DNA from: Agrobacterium tumefaciens
GTDB taxonomy: Bacteria; Pseudomonadota; Alphaproteobacteria; Rhizobiales; Rhizobiaceae
Direction: 5' to 3'
Assembly (NCBI RefSeq): GCF_009649785.1
Contig: NZ_WJOK01000006.1
Location: forward strand, 124,001 to 188,000
Length of the DNA stretch: 64,000 nucleotides
The translations under genes and the position numbers were made by a program. Shown here one piece after another: positions 1 through 8,857 of this stretch. The notes under the pieces are model-generated. The model worked only from the letters and a program-made list of their open reading frames with translations, was not told the DNA's origin and made no database searches. Position 1 is the first letter of the stretch; each line of letters starts with the position of its first letter.

Positions 1-413
1 TGAAAACCGATATCGATCCTGAAGCCGAGCATTTCGATGTGCTGGATACCGACTGGTTCGGCAAAATCCCGCATATGCCGATGTTTCCGGTGAGAAAGGG
101 CAAGTTTGCCGAGGATCTGCGCCGCATCGAAGCGTTGCGCGCGCCGATGATCGAGGTAAAATTTACCGATATCGCTGATCTGGTCGAAGGCCGCGCCGAA
201 ATGGAGCGTCAGAATATCCGCCTCTGGATCAACACGCTCGACGTTTCCCATTGCCTCGATCTCAACGACACGCGCGCACTTTCCGATGCAGAAGGTGTGT
301 GGGGCGCACTGGCGCAGGTCGGCGTCGGTGCAATCCAGACGGATGAAGTCGAGGCCTTTACGGGCTGGCTTAAGGCGGATGCAGGCGAGACGGGCAGGTC
401 ATGGACACGATGA
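1..413 (+). CDS. Glycerophosphodiester phosphodiesterase family protein, C-terminal part (5' end outside window)
   Basis: The reading frame is open from the first bases of the window, so the gene starts upstream; only about 137 codons are visible. The tail resembles the end of the GDPD TIM barrel: a beta strand with E-V-K-F, then R-L-W-I-N-T-L-D, then G-V-G-A-I-Q-T-D-E just before the C-terminus. Family members hydrolyse glycerophosphodiesters to glycerol-3-phosphate and an alcohol, which may be inositol. The end overlaps the next gene by 13 nt, so the two are co-transcribed and probably translationally coupled. Pairing with an inositol-phosphatase-family enzyme suggests a shared organophosphate substrate. 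The catalytic N-terminal half is not visible, so activity cannot be judged. Confidence 0.72.
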   Translation, partial: KTDIDPEAEHFDVLDTDWFGKIPHMPMFPVRKGKFAEDLRRIEALRAPMIEVKFTDIADLVEGRAEMERQNIRLWINTLDVSHCLDLNDTRALSDAEGVWGALAQVGVGAIQTDEVEAFTGWLKADAGETGRSWTR

Positions 414-1195
414 ACCAGCGCCTCGAGCGTGCAGCCGGCATCATAGAGGAGGCGATGGGTCTTGCCCTTCGCTTTTTCGAAGCGCGCGGCAGCATTGCCA
501 CCCGCACCAAGGGTTTTCAGGACTTCGTCTCGGAAGCGGATACCGCGGTTGAAAGGCTGGTGCGCGACCGGCTGGCGGCGGCATTTCCGGGTGAAACCGT
601 TCTCGGCGAGGAGATGGGCGGGATCGCAGATGACGCCTATTGGATCATCGATCCCATCGACGGCACCGCAAACTTCCTGCGCGGCTCACCACTCTGGGGC
701 ATCTCGCTGGGCTTCGTGCGCAACGGCGTCCCGGAAATCGGGGTCGTCGCCATGCCAGTCTTCCAGGAGATCTATTCGGCTGCCGAAGGAACAGGGTTGT
801 TGCTGAACGGCAAGCCGCTTGCGCGCGATGTTCCATTTAAGGAAGTGCAGGTGACGTCGCTCGGTGACAGCGCGTCTGCCGATGCCGCGGAGGTGGCGGC
901 GCTCAATGTCGGCTTGAGGCATGCCGGCTGGGTGGTGGAATCCATCCGTTCGACCTCGATTTCACTGGTTTTTGCAGCGCGCGGCATCTTCGATGGCCAT
1001 CTGCAAAAACTGACGACCATGTGGGACATCGCCGGTGGCGTTGTTCTGGCAAGGGAGGCGGGTCTTGACGTGCGGATTGGAACGCGCGGCGAAACCGGCA
1101 TTCCCTGGGTTGCCGCCGCAACGCCTGAATTGATGGCCGTGACGGAGACGCTCTGGCCTGAGATCGCGGAATTGGTCCCGGCCGAACTTGCCTGA
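401..1195 (+). CDS. Inositol monophosphatase family protein
   Basis: A 264-aa protein of normal length for the lithium-sensitive Mg-dependent phosphatase family (SuhB, CysQ, HisN types). Visible metal-binding motifs are G-E-E-M near residue 69, D-P-I-D-G-T-A-N-F near residues 84-92, and W-D-I-A-G-G near residue 208. These enzymes remove phosphate from inositol monophosphate or related small molecules. The chosen start overlaps the preceding phosphodiesterase gene; a second ATG lies three codons downstream. Substrate is uncertain: inositol phosphate, histidinol phosphate and a sugar phosphate are all possible. The GDPD neighbour favours inositol- or glycerol-derived phosphate esters, but that is inference. 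Confidence 0.85.
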   Translation: MDTMNQRLERAAGIIEEAMGLALRFFEARGSIATRTKGFQDFVSEADTAVERLVRDRLAAAFPGETVLGEEMGGIADDAYWIIDPIDGTANFLRGSPLWGISLGFVRNGVPEIGVVAMPVFQEIYSAAEGTGLLLNGKPLARDVPFKEVQVTSLGDSASADAAEVAALNVGLRHAGWVVESIRSTSISLVFAARGIFDGHLQKLTTMWDIAGGVVLAREAGLDVRIGTRGETGIPWVAAATPELMAVTETLWPEIAELVPAELA

Positions 1196-1211
1196 AATTT
1201 CCATAAAAACC

Positions 1212-1244
1212 GGTGCCGGGTGAGAGATCCAGACACCCGGCGCC
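1212..1244 (-). terminator. Hairpin terminator between convergent genes
   Basis: An 11-bp stem (1212-1222 with 1234-1244, one G-U pair) encloses an 11-nt loop. Read on the minus strand it is followed by GGTTTTTA, which fits a Rho-independent terminator for the ROK gene. It may also stop transcription coming from the phosphatase gene. Confidence 0.6.
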
Positions 1245-1286
1245 TTCCACCGGCAACTGGACCGAAAAAACTCTGACGACTGGTGG

Positions 1287-2420
1287 TTATGCCCAACCCT
1301 TCAGCGCCCGGCCGGAATAATAGCTGGGCGTTGTGGCGCGGTAGATCGGTATGCTGGCGGCACCGAGATGGGGCAGGTCGCTCATCATCGATTTGCGTAT
1401 TTCAGGCGGCTCGACGAAAAAGTCTTCGCCGAGCATTTCCAGCGAGCCGATGCGCTGGACGATGTGTTCAAGAACCCAGTCGGGTAGCGATCCGCCAAAA
1501 ATGATGGCGCCGGGATCCATCGTTCGGGCAACCGTCAGCGCCAGCAGACGAAGCTGGTCGGTCGCCCTTTCCAGCCAGGCAACCACGGCGGGGTGGTCGC
1601 AATAGCTTTCATCAATATCTTTCAAACGCCGGATGCCCACTCCGTGGGCGGCCAGCGTGTCGCAAAGGTCCTGTCCAGAGGGACGTGGATTGGATTTGGG
1701 AAACAGGCCGCCAAACTCGCCGGCATTGCCGTTCGTGCCGCGATAGAGATGGCGCTGAACCACAACGGCGCCGCCTATGCCGTATGTCAGCCAGATCATC
1801 GCAAAATTGCGGATGCTTCGACCCGCTCCGTAATATAGCTCCGAGAGGATGACGGTATTGCCGTCATTTTCGTGAAAGACCGGGAAATCGAAATAGGGCT
1901 GGAAGTCCTTGTCCACGTCGATGTCGCGCCAGCTCTCGAATTGCTTGATGCGAAAGACATGGCCTCGGTCACGTTTGAAGTGGCCTGGAAAGCTGATGCC
2001 GCAGCCAAGCACATCCTTCTTTTTGATCTTTGCCTTTTCAACCACCTGTCGGGCGGCCGTCTCGGCCATCTCCATGATATGCTCGAAACTGTGTCCCTCA
2101 AGCTCGGACCTGATTTCCTGCCTGATCGTGCCGTTGAGATCGGCCAGGCAGACACGTAGATCGTCCGGGTTGAAATAGACCCCGAGCGTGAAAAGTCCGT
2201 TCGGATTGATCTCGATGGCAGTGGATGGCTTTCCCCGTTTGCCGTCGCTGCGCGCTTCCTCGGCTTCCAGGATCAGGCCGGATTCCAGAAGATTGGCCGT
2301 CAGGCGGGTGAGGGTCGGCGCGGAAACATCCATCTCGCGCGCCAGTTCGATGCGCGACATGCCTCCCTTGCCGCGCAGGATTTCGAGCAGACGCCGTTCA
2401 TTGTAGCCGAGGTCGATCAA
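1287..2420 (-). CDS. ROK-family transcriptional regulator
   Basis: A 377-aa protein with an N-terminal winged helix (about residues 5-70: I-E-L-A-R-E-M-D-V-S-A-P-T-L-T-R) followed by a sugar-kinase-like ROK domain (L-T-Y-G-I-G-G-A-V-V near residue 210, M-D-P-G-A-I-I-F-G-G near residue 305). ROK regulators of the XylR/NagC/Mlc type repress sugar uptake genes until an inducer binds. The usual ROK cysteine motif C-x-C-G-x-x-G-C is not seen; the corresponding stretch around residues 235-255 has a single Cys, so zinc binding is doubtful. It is transcribed away from the ABC importer operon that starts at 2716, and it probably controls that operon and itself. Confidence 0.85.
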   Translation of the reverse strand: MIDLGYNERRLLEILRGKGGMSRIELAREMDVSAPTLTRLTANLLESGLILEAEEARSDGKRGKPSTAIEINPNGLFTLGVYFNPDDLRVCLADLNGTIRQEIRSELEGHSFEHIMEMAETAARQVVEKAKIKKKDVLGCGISFPGHFKRDRGHVFRIKQFESWRDIDVDKDFQPYFDFPVFHENDGNTVILSELYYGAGRSIRNFAMIWLTYGIGGAVVVQRHLYRGTNGNAGEFGGLFPKSNPRPSGQDLCDTLAAHGVGIRRLKDIDESYCDHPAVVAWLERATDQLRLLALTVARTMDPGAIIFGGSLPDWVLEHIVQRIGSLEMLGEDFFVEPPEIRKSMMSDLPHLGAASIPIYRATTPSYYSGRALKGWA

Positions 2421-2715
2421 CCAAGTCTCCCACGAGAAGTTAAGTCGGATGATTAGCGCAATTTCAGTGGCTGTGCACCTTGTTTTCCGGAACGTCCTGA
2501 CTTTTCAGGTTCGAAGATTAAGAGCGGCTGTCTTCAAATGTTGAGTTTTTTCAGACGGATATTGGATTTTTGTATTCAAGATAAATTGCAGCTTGACTAA
2601 TTAATTTACGTAAAGAAAATAAATAACAGACGGCGGGTAGCGACACGCAAAATCAATAAGAAATTATGTCGTACTGCCTTGCCAGTCAGGGAACAAAAAA
2701 AACGGAGCACCCTTT
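2421..2715. promoter_or_regulatory. Divergent AT-rich regulatory region
   Basis: A 295-bp AT-rich region between the ROK regulator and the importer operon. It holds a perfect 10-bp palindrome TTTACGTAAA at 2605-2614, close to a TTGACT element at 2593-2598. XylR-type ROK operators often have TTT/AAA half-sites, so this is a plausible operator. No site could be verified. Confidence 0.4.
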
Positions 2716-3708
2716 ATGCGTCAATCATGCACTATTTTCGCGCGCCTTGTTGCTGGCGCAACTTTCCTTGCCAGTGCGGCTTTCGCCCATGCGGAAGGTA
2801 CCGTCGTGGTCTATTCGGCAGCGCCGCAGCAGCTCATGGATGAGTTGCTGCCCATGTTTGAAAAGAAGACCGGCACCAAGGTCGAGCTTGTCAAAGCCGG
2901 GTCCGGCGAGCTGATGAACCGCATCAAGGCGGAAAGCGGCAAGGCGGCGGGCGACGTGATCTGGAGCGTTGATGGCACCGTCATCGACTTTTCCGCCGAC
3001 CTCTTCGAACCTTACAAGCCTGTCGAGGCAGCATCGATCAACCCTGCCTTTTCGCCGAGCACCAACTGGGTTCCTTTTACCGCAGTCGTTACAGCCTTCA
3101 TCGTCAACAAGGAAGCGCTGAAAGGTGCGCCGGTTCCGACATCCTGGGCCGATCTTGCCAAGCCTGAATACAAGGGTCTGATTTCCTCGGCCCGTGCCGA
3201 TCAGTCCGGCTCTGCCTATATCCAAATGGCGACGGTTTTGCAGGATTTCGATAGTGAAGAGAAGGGCTGGGAGGTCTATACCGGCATTCTCGGCAACTCC
3301 GTTCTTTCTACCTCTTCAGGCGCTGTTCCGCGTTTCGTCAATGATGGCGAGCAGGCGGTTGGTATCACGCTCGAAGACGCCGCCCTGCGCTACAAGCTTG
3401 GCAGCGCCCCGGTAGAGATCGTTTATCCGAAAGAAGGCACGGCAATCGCGCCTGACGGCATGGCGCTCGTCAAGGGTGCGCCGAACGCCGAAAACGGCAA
3501 GGCCTTCATCGATTTCATCGTCTCCAAGGAAGCGCAGGAAGTCGTGGTGAAAGCCGGTCGTCGCTCTGTCAGAACCGATGTTCCTGCCAATTCGGCGCTC
3601 GTTCCGCTGTCCGATGTTCCGGATGCGAAATACGACTTCAAGTGGGCTGCGGAAAACCGCTCGCGTCTGATGGAAAAGTGGAACGAGATCCTGCTCGACG
3701 TCCAGTAA
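2716..3708 (+). CDS. ABC transporter substrate-binding protein, FbpA/AfuA type
   Basis: A 330-aa periplasmic binding protein with a clear signal peptide (MRQS..., hydrophobic core, cleavage near A-F-A-H-A at about residues 22-27). The fold signature is that of family 1 extracellular solute-binding proteins of the ferric-iron type: V-V-V-Y-S-A after the signal, K-A-G-S-G-E-L near residue 60, and a C-terminal F-I-D-F-I-V-S-K-E-A-Q region. Close relatives bind Fe3+, 2-aminoethylphosphonate or hexose phosphates (AfuA). The usual paired Tyr iron ligands near the C-terminal third are not evident, and phosphatase genes flank the locus, so an organophosphate ligand is more likely than iron. First gene of the importer operon. 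Confidence 0.82.
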   Translation: MRQSCTIFARLVAGATFLASAAFAHAEGTVVVYSAAPQQLMDELLPMFEKKTGTKVELVKAGSGELMNRIKAESGKAAGDVIWSVDGTVIDFSADLFEPYKPVEAASINPAFSPSTNWVPFTAVVTAFIVNKEALKGAPVPTSWADLAKPEYKGLISSARADQSGSAYIQMATVLQDFDSEEKGWEVYTGILGNSVLSTSSGAVPRFVNDGEQAVGITLEDAALRYKLGSAPVEIVYPKEGTAIAPDGMALVKGAPNAENGKAFIDFIVSKEAQEVVVKAGRRSVRTDVPANSALVPLSDVPDAKYDFKWAAENRSRLMEKWNEILLDVQ

Positions 3709-3825
3709 GAACATTGCCGGGGGCGGTGCGTCAGGCAACCGTCCCCTGCTTACCTCTTTCACAACAGCATTTTCGTTCCGTCCACCGTGGTCGCGTGCCG
3801 CGCAGGATATGTCATGGAGCAGCAC

Positions 3826-4911
3826 ATGGCCGCCGTAGAAATTACCAGCATCAAGAAAAGTTACCGGGATGTCGTTGCCCTCTCCGACATCAACATCTCC
3901 ATTCCCTCCGGATCGTTTTTTACGCTTCTTGGACCCAGCGGTTGTGGCAAGACGACCCTTTTGCGCACGATTGCCGGTTTTCACCAGCAGGATAGCGGCA
4001 GCATCAGCATCGAAAGACAGGCGATCGAACATGTGCCCGCCCACAAGCGCGATGTCGGCATGGTCTTTCAGGATTATGCGGTGTTTCCGCATATTTCGGT
4101 ATTTGACAACATTGCCTTCGGTCTGAAACAGCGCAAGGCGTCTTCAGCCGAGATCCGCGAACGGGTCAGCAAGATTCTCGATGTCGTGCAGCTCGCTCCC
4201 TATGCCAAGCGTATGCCTCACGAACTCTCCGGCGGCCAGCAGCAGCGTGTGGGTCTTGCGCGCGCACTCGTCATCAACCCGAAAGTGCTGTTGATGGACG
4301 AGCCGCTGTCCAACCTCGATGCCAAACTTCGCGTGGACCTGCGCCGGGAACTGCGTGAAATCCAGCAGGCCATGAACATCACCACCGTCTATGTCACGCA
4401 TGATCAGGAAGAGGCGCTTGCCATGTCCGATCTGGTTTGCGTCATGTATGGCGGCGTCATTCAGCAGGCTGCACCACCCTGGGAAGTCTACAACAATCCC
4501 GCCAACCGCTTCGTCGCGTCGTTCGTGGGCGCAAACAACTTCCTGACGCTTGACCGTTCGGGCGGACAGACATCCATTTCCGGCCACAAGGTCGCATTGC
4601 CGCAGGCGGATGCGATTTCCCCGCAGCGGAAGATCGTCGCCGCCATCCGCCCGGAGGCGATTTCTGTCGGTCCTGCCGCGATCGATGGTGACGAGCGCAT
4701 CGAACTGCCCGTGACCATAAGACTGGTCAGCTTCACGGGGCGTGAGATGAACGTTGCAGCCGTTCTCTCGTCGGGCGAGGAAATCGAGGCGATCACCAAG
4801 CCATCGCCTGAGATCATTGCACTGCAGCCCAACCAGAAGACCACTTTCTCCTGGCGCGCGGCCGATGCGAAGCTGTTCGGCGAGGGCGTAACCGGGGAGC
4901 GCCTGTCATGA
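3826..4911 (+). CDS. ABC transporter ATP-binding protein, FbpC/AfuC/PotA type
   Basis: A complete ABC ATPase: Walker A G-P-S-G-C-G-K-T-T, signature L-S-G-G-Q-Q-Q-R, Walker [14 protein letters not shown]-loop Y-V-T-H-D, then a C-terminal TOBE-like domain of about 120 residues, as usual for iron, spermidine and sugar importers. The start at 3826 is preferred because GGAG lies 6 nt upstream; ATG at 3814, also with an AGGA upstream, is an alternative giving four more residues. It energises the permease encoded next, whose start overlaps this stop by 4 nt (ATGA). Confidence 0.88.
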   Translation: MAAVEITSIKKSYRDVVALSDINISIPSGSFFTLLGPSGCGKTTLLRTIAGFHQQDSGSISIERQAIEHVPAHKRDVGMVFQDYAVFPHISVFDNIAFGLKQRKASSAEIRERVSKILDVVQLAPYAKRMPHELSGGQQQRVGLARALVINPKVLLMDEPLSNLDAKLRVDLRRELREIQQAMNITTVYVTHDQEEALAMSDLVCVMYGGVIQQAAPPWEVYNNPANRFVASFVGANNFLTLDRSGGQTSISGHKVALPQADAISPQRKIVAAIRPEAISVGPAAIDGDERIELPVTIRLVSFTGREMNVAAVLSSGEEIEAITKPSPEIIALQPNQKTTFSWRAADAKLFGEGVTGERLS

Positions 4912-6593
4912 CGGATATGACTGCGACTGCGACTCCCGGCGGTTTCCGCCTGCGACTGCCAGGTTTTTGGACAAGCGTGACGGTATTTGCCGTCATCCTG
5001 CTGGCGATATTCCTGATCCTGCCGATTTTCAGCGTCTTCTTCATCAGTTTCTTTGATGCCAAAACCGGGGCCTTCGGTCTCAGCAACTACGCGGAAGTGT
5101 TCACGCGACGTTTTTACACCGTCGCACTCTGGAATACGCTTCTGATCGGCGTGCTGGGCATGCTGGGCGCCTGCCTTCTCGGTATTCCGCTTGCCTTTTG
5201 CACGTCCCGTTACCGCATCAAGGGGCGCACTTTCATTGCCACTTTCGCGGTTCTGGTTCTGTGCGCACCGCCGTTCATTGGTGCTTACGCCTGGATTATG
5301 CTGTTCGGTGCCAACGGTGCTGTCACCAATCTCTTGTCCTTCGCCGGCATTTCATTGCCGACGATCTACGGAATCCCGGGCATTGTGATGGTCTTCAGCC
5401 TGAAGTTCTTTCCCTACATCTTCCTGATGACGGAGAACGCGCTGAACACCATCAACAAGTCCTATGAGGACGCGGCGGAAAATCTCGGCTGCACGGCGTT
5501 CGAGCGTTTCCGCAAGATCACCTTGCCGCTGGTCTTTCCTGCAGTCAGCACCGGCGCGATCATCTGCTTCGTGCTGTCCATCGCCGACTTCGGAACGCCT
5601 GCAATCCTCGGCAAGGGCATCAGAACGCTTTCGACCATCGCCTATGCGCAATACACCTCCGAAATGGCCGGTACGCCAACCATGGCGGTGACGATTTCCA
5701 TGGTGATGATTGCAATTTCGATGGCGGCACTTCTGTTGCAGCGGCACATTCTCGCCAAGCGCCGTTACGCCAGTTCACTGACCAACAGGCCGGTAAAGCA
5801 GTCCATGCGCCCGTTGAAGTCGTTCATCGTGCACGGCTTCTGCTATCTGGTCGTCTTCATCGCCATGCTGCCGTCGCTCACGGTCATCTACACCTCCTTC
5901 CTCGCAACCAGCGGTCCCGTCTTTACCGGCGGCTTCGGGTTGGACAGCTATGCCCGTATCCTTCGTGATTCACCGCAGGCGATTGCCAACAGTTTCACGT
6001 TTGCACTGGCTGCCGTGGTACTGATTGCGATCGTTTCCGGCCTGCTGTCCTTCATCGTGGTGCGACGCGACAATGCTGTCTCCGGCTCGCTCGATCTCCT
6101 GCTGATGGTGCCTTACCTCATTCCCGGCGTTGTCATGGCGATCGGCTACGTTACGACGTTCCGCTATCCACCCTTTGATATCACTGGGACGGCGCTCATC
6201 ATCATCGTCCTGGTGTTTATCCGCCGGCTGCCCTACGGCGTCCGCTCCACAACATCGATCCTCAGGCAGATCAAGCCGTCCATCGAGGAGGCTGCGGTCA
6301 ATCTCGGGGCTTCGCCGGCAAAGACCTTCGTGTCGGTGACGGTGCCGCTGATGCTGCCAGGTCTCATCATCGGTTCGCTGATGAGCTTCATAACGGCTAT
6401 CAACGAGCTGTCCTCGACGCTGATCCTCTACACGGCACGAACGATCACCATGCCGGTTCTCATCTATGTTCAGGTGATTGACGGCGAGTTTGGCACGGCT
6501 GCGGCACTTTCAACCGTCCTTCTGGTCAGCACCGGACTTTGCGTCTTCATCGTGTTCCGCCTCTCGGAAGACAAAGAAGCCTCTTTCGTCTGA
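4908..6593 (+). CDS. Fused two-domain ABC transporter permease, FbpB/AfuB type
   Basis: A 561-aa inner-membrane protein with about twelve hydrophobic segments. It contains two copies of the permease cytoplasmic loop that contacts the ATPase: E-D-A-A-E-N-L-G-C near residue 190 and E-E-A-A-V-N-L-G-A near residue 465. This is the duplicated single-chain architecture of FbpB, AfuB and ThiP. It completes the importer with the binding protein and ATPase genes upstream and is translationally coupled to the ATPase. The tandem domains are full length and show no sign of disruption. Confidence 0.88.
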   Translation: MTDMTATATPGGFRLRLPGFWTSVTVFAVILLAIFLILPIFSVFFISFFDAKTGAFGLSNYAEVFTRRFYTVALWNTLLIGVLGMLGACLLGIPLAFCTSRYRIKGRTFIATFAVLVLCAPPFIGAYAWIMLFGANGAVTNLLSFAGISLPTIYGIPGIVMVFSLKFFPYIFLMTENALNTINKSYEDAAENLGCTAFERFRKITLPLVFPAVSTGAIICFVLSIADFGTPAILGKGIRTLSTIAYAQYTSEMAGTPTMAVTISMVMIAISMAALLLQRHILAKRRYASSLTNRPVKQSMRPLKSFIVHGFCYLVVFIAMLPSLTVIYTSFLATSGPVFTGGFGLDSYARILRDSPQAIANSFTFALAAVVLIAIVSGLLSFIVVRRDNAVSGSLDLLLMVPYLIPGVVMAIGYVTTFRYPPFDITGTALIIIVLVFIRRLPYGVRSTTSILRQIKPSIEEAAVNLGASPAKTFVSVTVPLMLPGLIIGSLMSFITAINELSSTLILYTARTITMPVLIYVQVIDGEFGTAAALSTVLLVSTGLCVFIVFRLSEDKEASFV

Positions 6594-6626
6594 AACCATA
6601 CCATCCCTCACCAAACGACTGCAGGA

Positions 6627-6677
6627 GCGGCGACATACGTGTCGCCGCCAGCCTCCCTCTGCCCAGCCTCCCTCTGC
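6627..6677 (+). repeat. Intercistronic hairpin followed by a tandem direct repeat
   Basis: Between permease and PP2C-like gene lies a perfect 9-bp stem (6627-6635 with 6640-6648) with a TACG tetraloop. It is followed directly by two exact copies of CAGCCTCCCTCTGC (6649-6662 and 6664-6677). No T-run follows, so this is more likely an mRNA stability or differential-expression element than a terminator. Confidence 0.6.
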
Positions 6678-6692
6678 AAGGAATACACGACG

Positions 6693-7649
6693 ATGAATAT
6701 CGCGAGCTTTTCGCAATCGAAATACAAGAACGCCGCAACGCCCGGGGACGATGTGGCGCTGATCATACCGGGACGGGTTCTGGCCGTTTTTGACGGTGCG
6801 ACCGACCCGACCGGTGCAAGTTACGGCGGCTTGAGCTCGGGCCGTATCGCAGCACTTGCTGCCGCAAATGCCGTGGCGAAAATGGGCCTCGATGGCACGC
6901 TGGAAAAAATTGCCGCGCCCAAGCTTTTTCAGAACATCAGCGATATCCTGAAGCAGGAGGCCGAGCGCATCAATGCCAGCCATCCACCGTCGACAACCCT
7001 GGCAATCGTTGCCGACCTGGGAGACAGTTTCCGCCTGCTTCTGGCAGGCGATTCCGGTGTGCGTATCAACGGCTCCCGGTTGCTGCAGCATGCAAAGCTT
7101 ATAGACAAGGTAAGTACATCGGCGCGCATCCTTGTCTTCAAACAGCTTTTTGCCGCTTTGAGGGATGGTGATGCAGCCGAGGCACGCACGCGTGCGACCA
7201 TCTTTTCCGGCCTGCGTTCCGCTGTCGAAAACGGCATCATGACTGCGCAGGAGGCGAAGAATGTTGTCGTTGCCGCAGCCCGCATGAGCGGTCTTGAGAG
7301 CGATATCGAAGCAGTCGAGGAATTTCTGATGGGAGGAATTCGCGTCCAGCCGCAATTCGCAAACAGGCAGGGACACGTACTGGGATACGCCTCGGTCAAT
7401 GGCGGAACGGTCATAGAAGAGGGGACGGTCGATCTTAGCATCGCCAAGGACACGCTTGTGAGCCTTGAAATCTTTTCCGACGGTTATCTGTCTCTGCCGA
7501 CTGGAACCGATGTCGCTGACTGGGAAGCGGAATTTGCCCGCGTCGAGACGGCCGATTTTCACAAACTCGCCGACTATCCTTCGGTAAAAGGCTCGACAAG
7601 CACCGAATTCAGCGATGACAGGACGGTCGTCTGCCTGAATGGCTGGTAA
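6693..7649 (+). CDS. PP2C-like protein phosphatase family protein
   Basis: A 318-aa soluble protein resembling metal-dependent PP2C phosphatases: an N-terminal L-A-V-F-D-G-A-T-D motif near residues 35-42 that fits the metal-binding D-G pair, a central S-T-T-L-A-I-V-A-D near residue 105 and a C-terminal S-D-D-R-T-V-V-C near residue 308. The start is placed at 6693, with AAGGA about 10 nt upstream; an upstream frame extension exists but it runs through the hairpin and tandem repeat. It is the last gene of the importer operon. It could dephosphorylate the imported compound or a regulatory protein. Family membership is by motif only. Confidence 0.65.
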   Translation: MNIASFSQSKYKNAATPGDDVALIIPGRVLAVFDGATDPTGASYGGLSSGRIAALAAANAVAKMGLDGTLEKIAAPKLFQNISDILKQEAERINASHPPSTTLAIVADLGDSFRLLLAGDSGVRINGSRLLQHAKLIDKVSTSARILVFKQLFAALRDGDAAEARTRATIFSGLRSAVENGIMTAQEAKNVVVAAARMSGLESDIEAVEEFLMGGIRVQPQFANRQGHVLGYASVNGGTVIEEGTVDLSIAKDTLVSLEIFSDGYLSLPTGTDVADWEAEFARVETADFHKLADYPSVKGSTSTEFSDDRTVVCLNGW

Positions 7650-7681
7650 GGGCAGGGTGCGGTGCCGTCGCCGCGGCACTC

Positions 7682-8749
7682 TCAAAGTCCGAGGAATTTG
7701 AAAGGCTTGCTGTCCTTCAGCCTGTCGTTCGCCATGCCGGAGTAGATGTGGATCTGATTTGGCCCCAGGTCGAGTTTCTTCACGGAGCCTGTTTCTTTCG
7801 AGACGTCGAGCTTAGTCATGTCTATCCAGAAGATGTTCGGCGTCAAAGCGGATTCGAAGAAATAGAGCTTTCGCTTGTGGTCGATCACCGTGCGCCAGCG
7901 CGTTGAAGAAATGTTCGGCTGGTCGGGGGTGGTTATGCCATAGGGCACCGAGACGTTGCGGATGACGCTGAACACGCTGGCGATTGCCTCGACCGGGTCT
8001 TCGCTTTTGGGGATTGCATTGGCGTAAAACGCTGCGCGTGCAAATCGGTCCGATGCCCGGTTCGTGCCGGGAAGCATTACCGTGCCCCCGATCTGCGTCC
8101 AGTATTCGTTGAGGGCCAGCTGTTTGTCGAAAGTCGGGGAATTGGTCATCACCTGGTATTTGCGGCTGTGGTGAATGACCTGTTTGCCATCGATATATTC
8201 AACGATTGCGCTGTCGCCGCTGGCATCCGACAGCGATAGATGCAGCGTTGCGAGACGTTCTTCCCCCGGCACACTGTCCGTCACCACCGTGAAGGGGTTC
8301 TTTTCGAGTGCGCTGACGGCCTCGCCGACCGTGGCGAAATTGTCGAGTACATATTGCGCCCATGCCGCAATGGACAGTCCCGGAGACTTGCCATCATAGG
8401 CCGGGTAACTCGACTCGACCAGCCAGAGCACGTTGGCGGCAAGGCCAGCTTCGTTCATGCCATCCGTGGTGGAAATATCGTAGCCCGAGGCAATGACGCT
8501 GCCGTATTTCGAGGTCCATTTGACCGAGTTCGGCCCGGCCTCGCCAGATCGCTCCATGCCGCGCGGAAAGACCCAGATGTTCGTGCCAACATCTGTTTTC
8601 CAGTCCATGGAGCGGGCAGTCATGACCTGGTCGTTTTCACCCAGATAGACGAACCGTGTGCAGGCTTCAGCCACCGATGTCGCAAGCGTGGCAATGGAAA
8701 AAACGGTGGCGGTGCAGGCAGACAAAAAAGGAATGGTCTTCGGTCGCAT
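7682..8749 (-). CDS. Exported choloylglycine hydrolase / penicillin V acylase family amidase
   Basis: A 355-aa Ntn-hydrolase. Residues 1-29 form a signal peptide ending V-A-E-A, so cleavage exposes Cys30 (C-T-R-F-V-Y) as the N-terminal nucleophile typical of this family. Other family features are A-R-S-M-D-W near residue 47, G-M-N-E-A-G-L near residue 98 and an Asn-rich central region. Enzymes of this group cleave linear amide bonds in conjugated bile salts, penicillin V or N-acyl homoserine lactones. In a soil or plant bacterium the last is a reasonable guess. It is transcribed divergently from the outer-membrane protein gene at 8858. Substrate is not deducible from sequence. Confidence 0.85.
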   Translation of the reverse strand: MRPKTIPFLSACTATVFSIATLATSVAEACTRFVYLGENDQVMTARSMDWKTDVGTNIWVFPRGMERSGEAGPNSVKWTSKYGSVIASGYDISTTDGMNEAGLAANVLWLVESSYPAYDGKSPGLSIAAWAQYVLDNFATVGEAVSALEKNPFTVVTDSVPGEERLATLHLSLSDASGDSAIVEYIDGKQVIHHSRKYQVMTNSPTFDKQLALNEYWTQIGGTVMLPGTNRASDRFARAAFYANAIPKSEDPVEAIASVFSVIRNVSVPYGITTPDQPNISSTRWRTVIDHKRKLYFFESALTPNIFWIDMTKLDVSKETGSVKKLDLGPNQIHIYSGMANDRLKDSKPFKFLGL

Positions 8750-8857
8750 GGTGCATCCTTCGGTGCTCGCGGCGCGATTGCAGCGTATGATAGAAAATCG
8801 GACTTGTTGCCGGATGTCAAATCGGTTTACCTTCGGTGCCGGACGGGGGGTAAGCCT

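Noticed and set aside
8240-8857. N-terminal extension of the outer-membrane protein frame
   Set aside because: It is antisense to the amidase gene, and a signal peptide begins only at the TTG codon at 8858.
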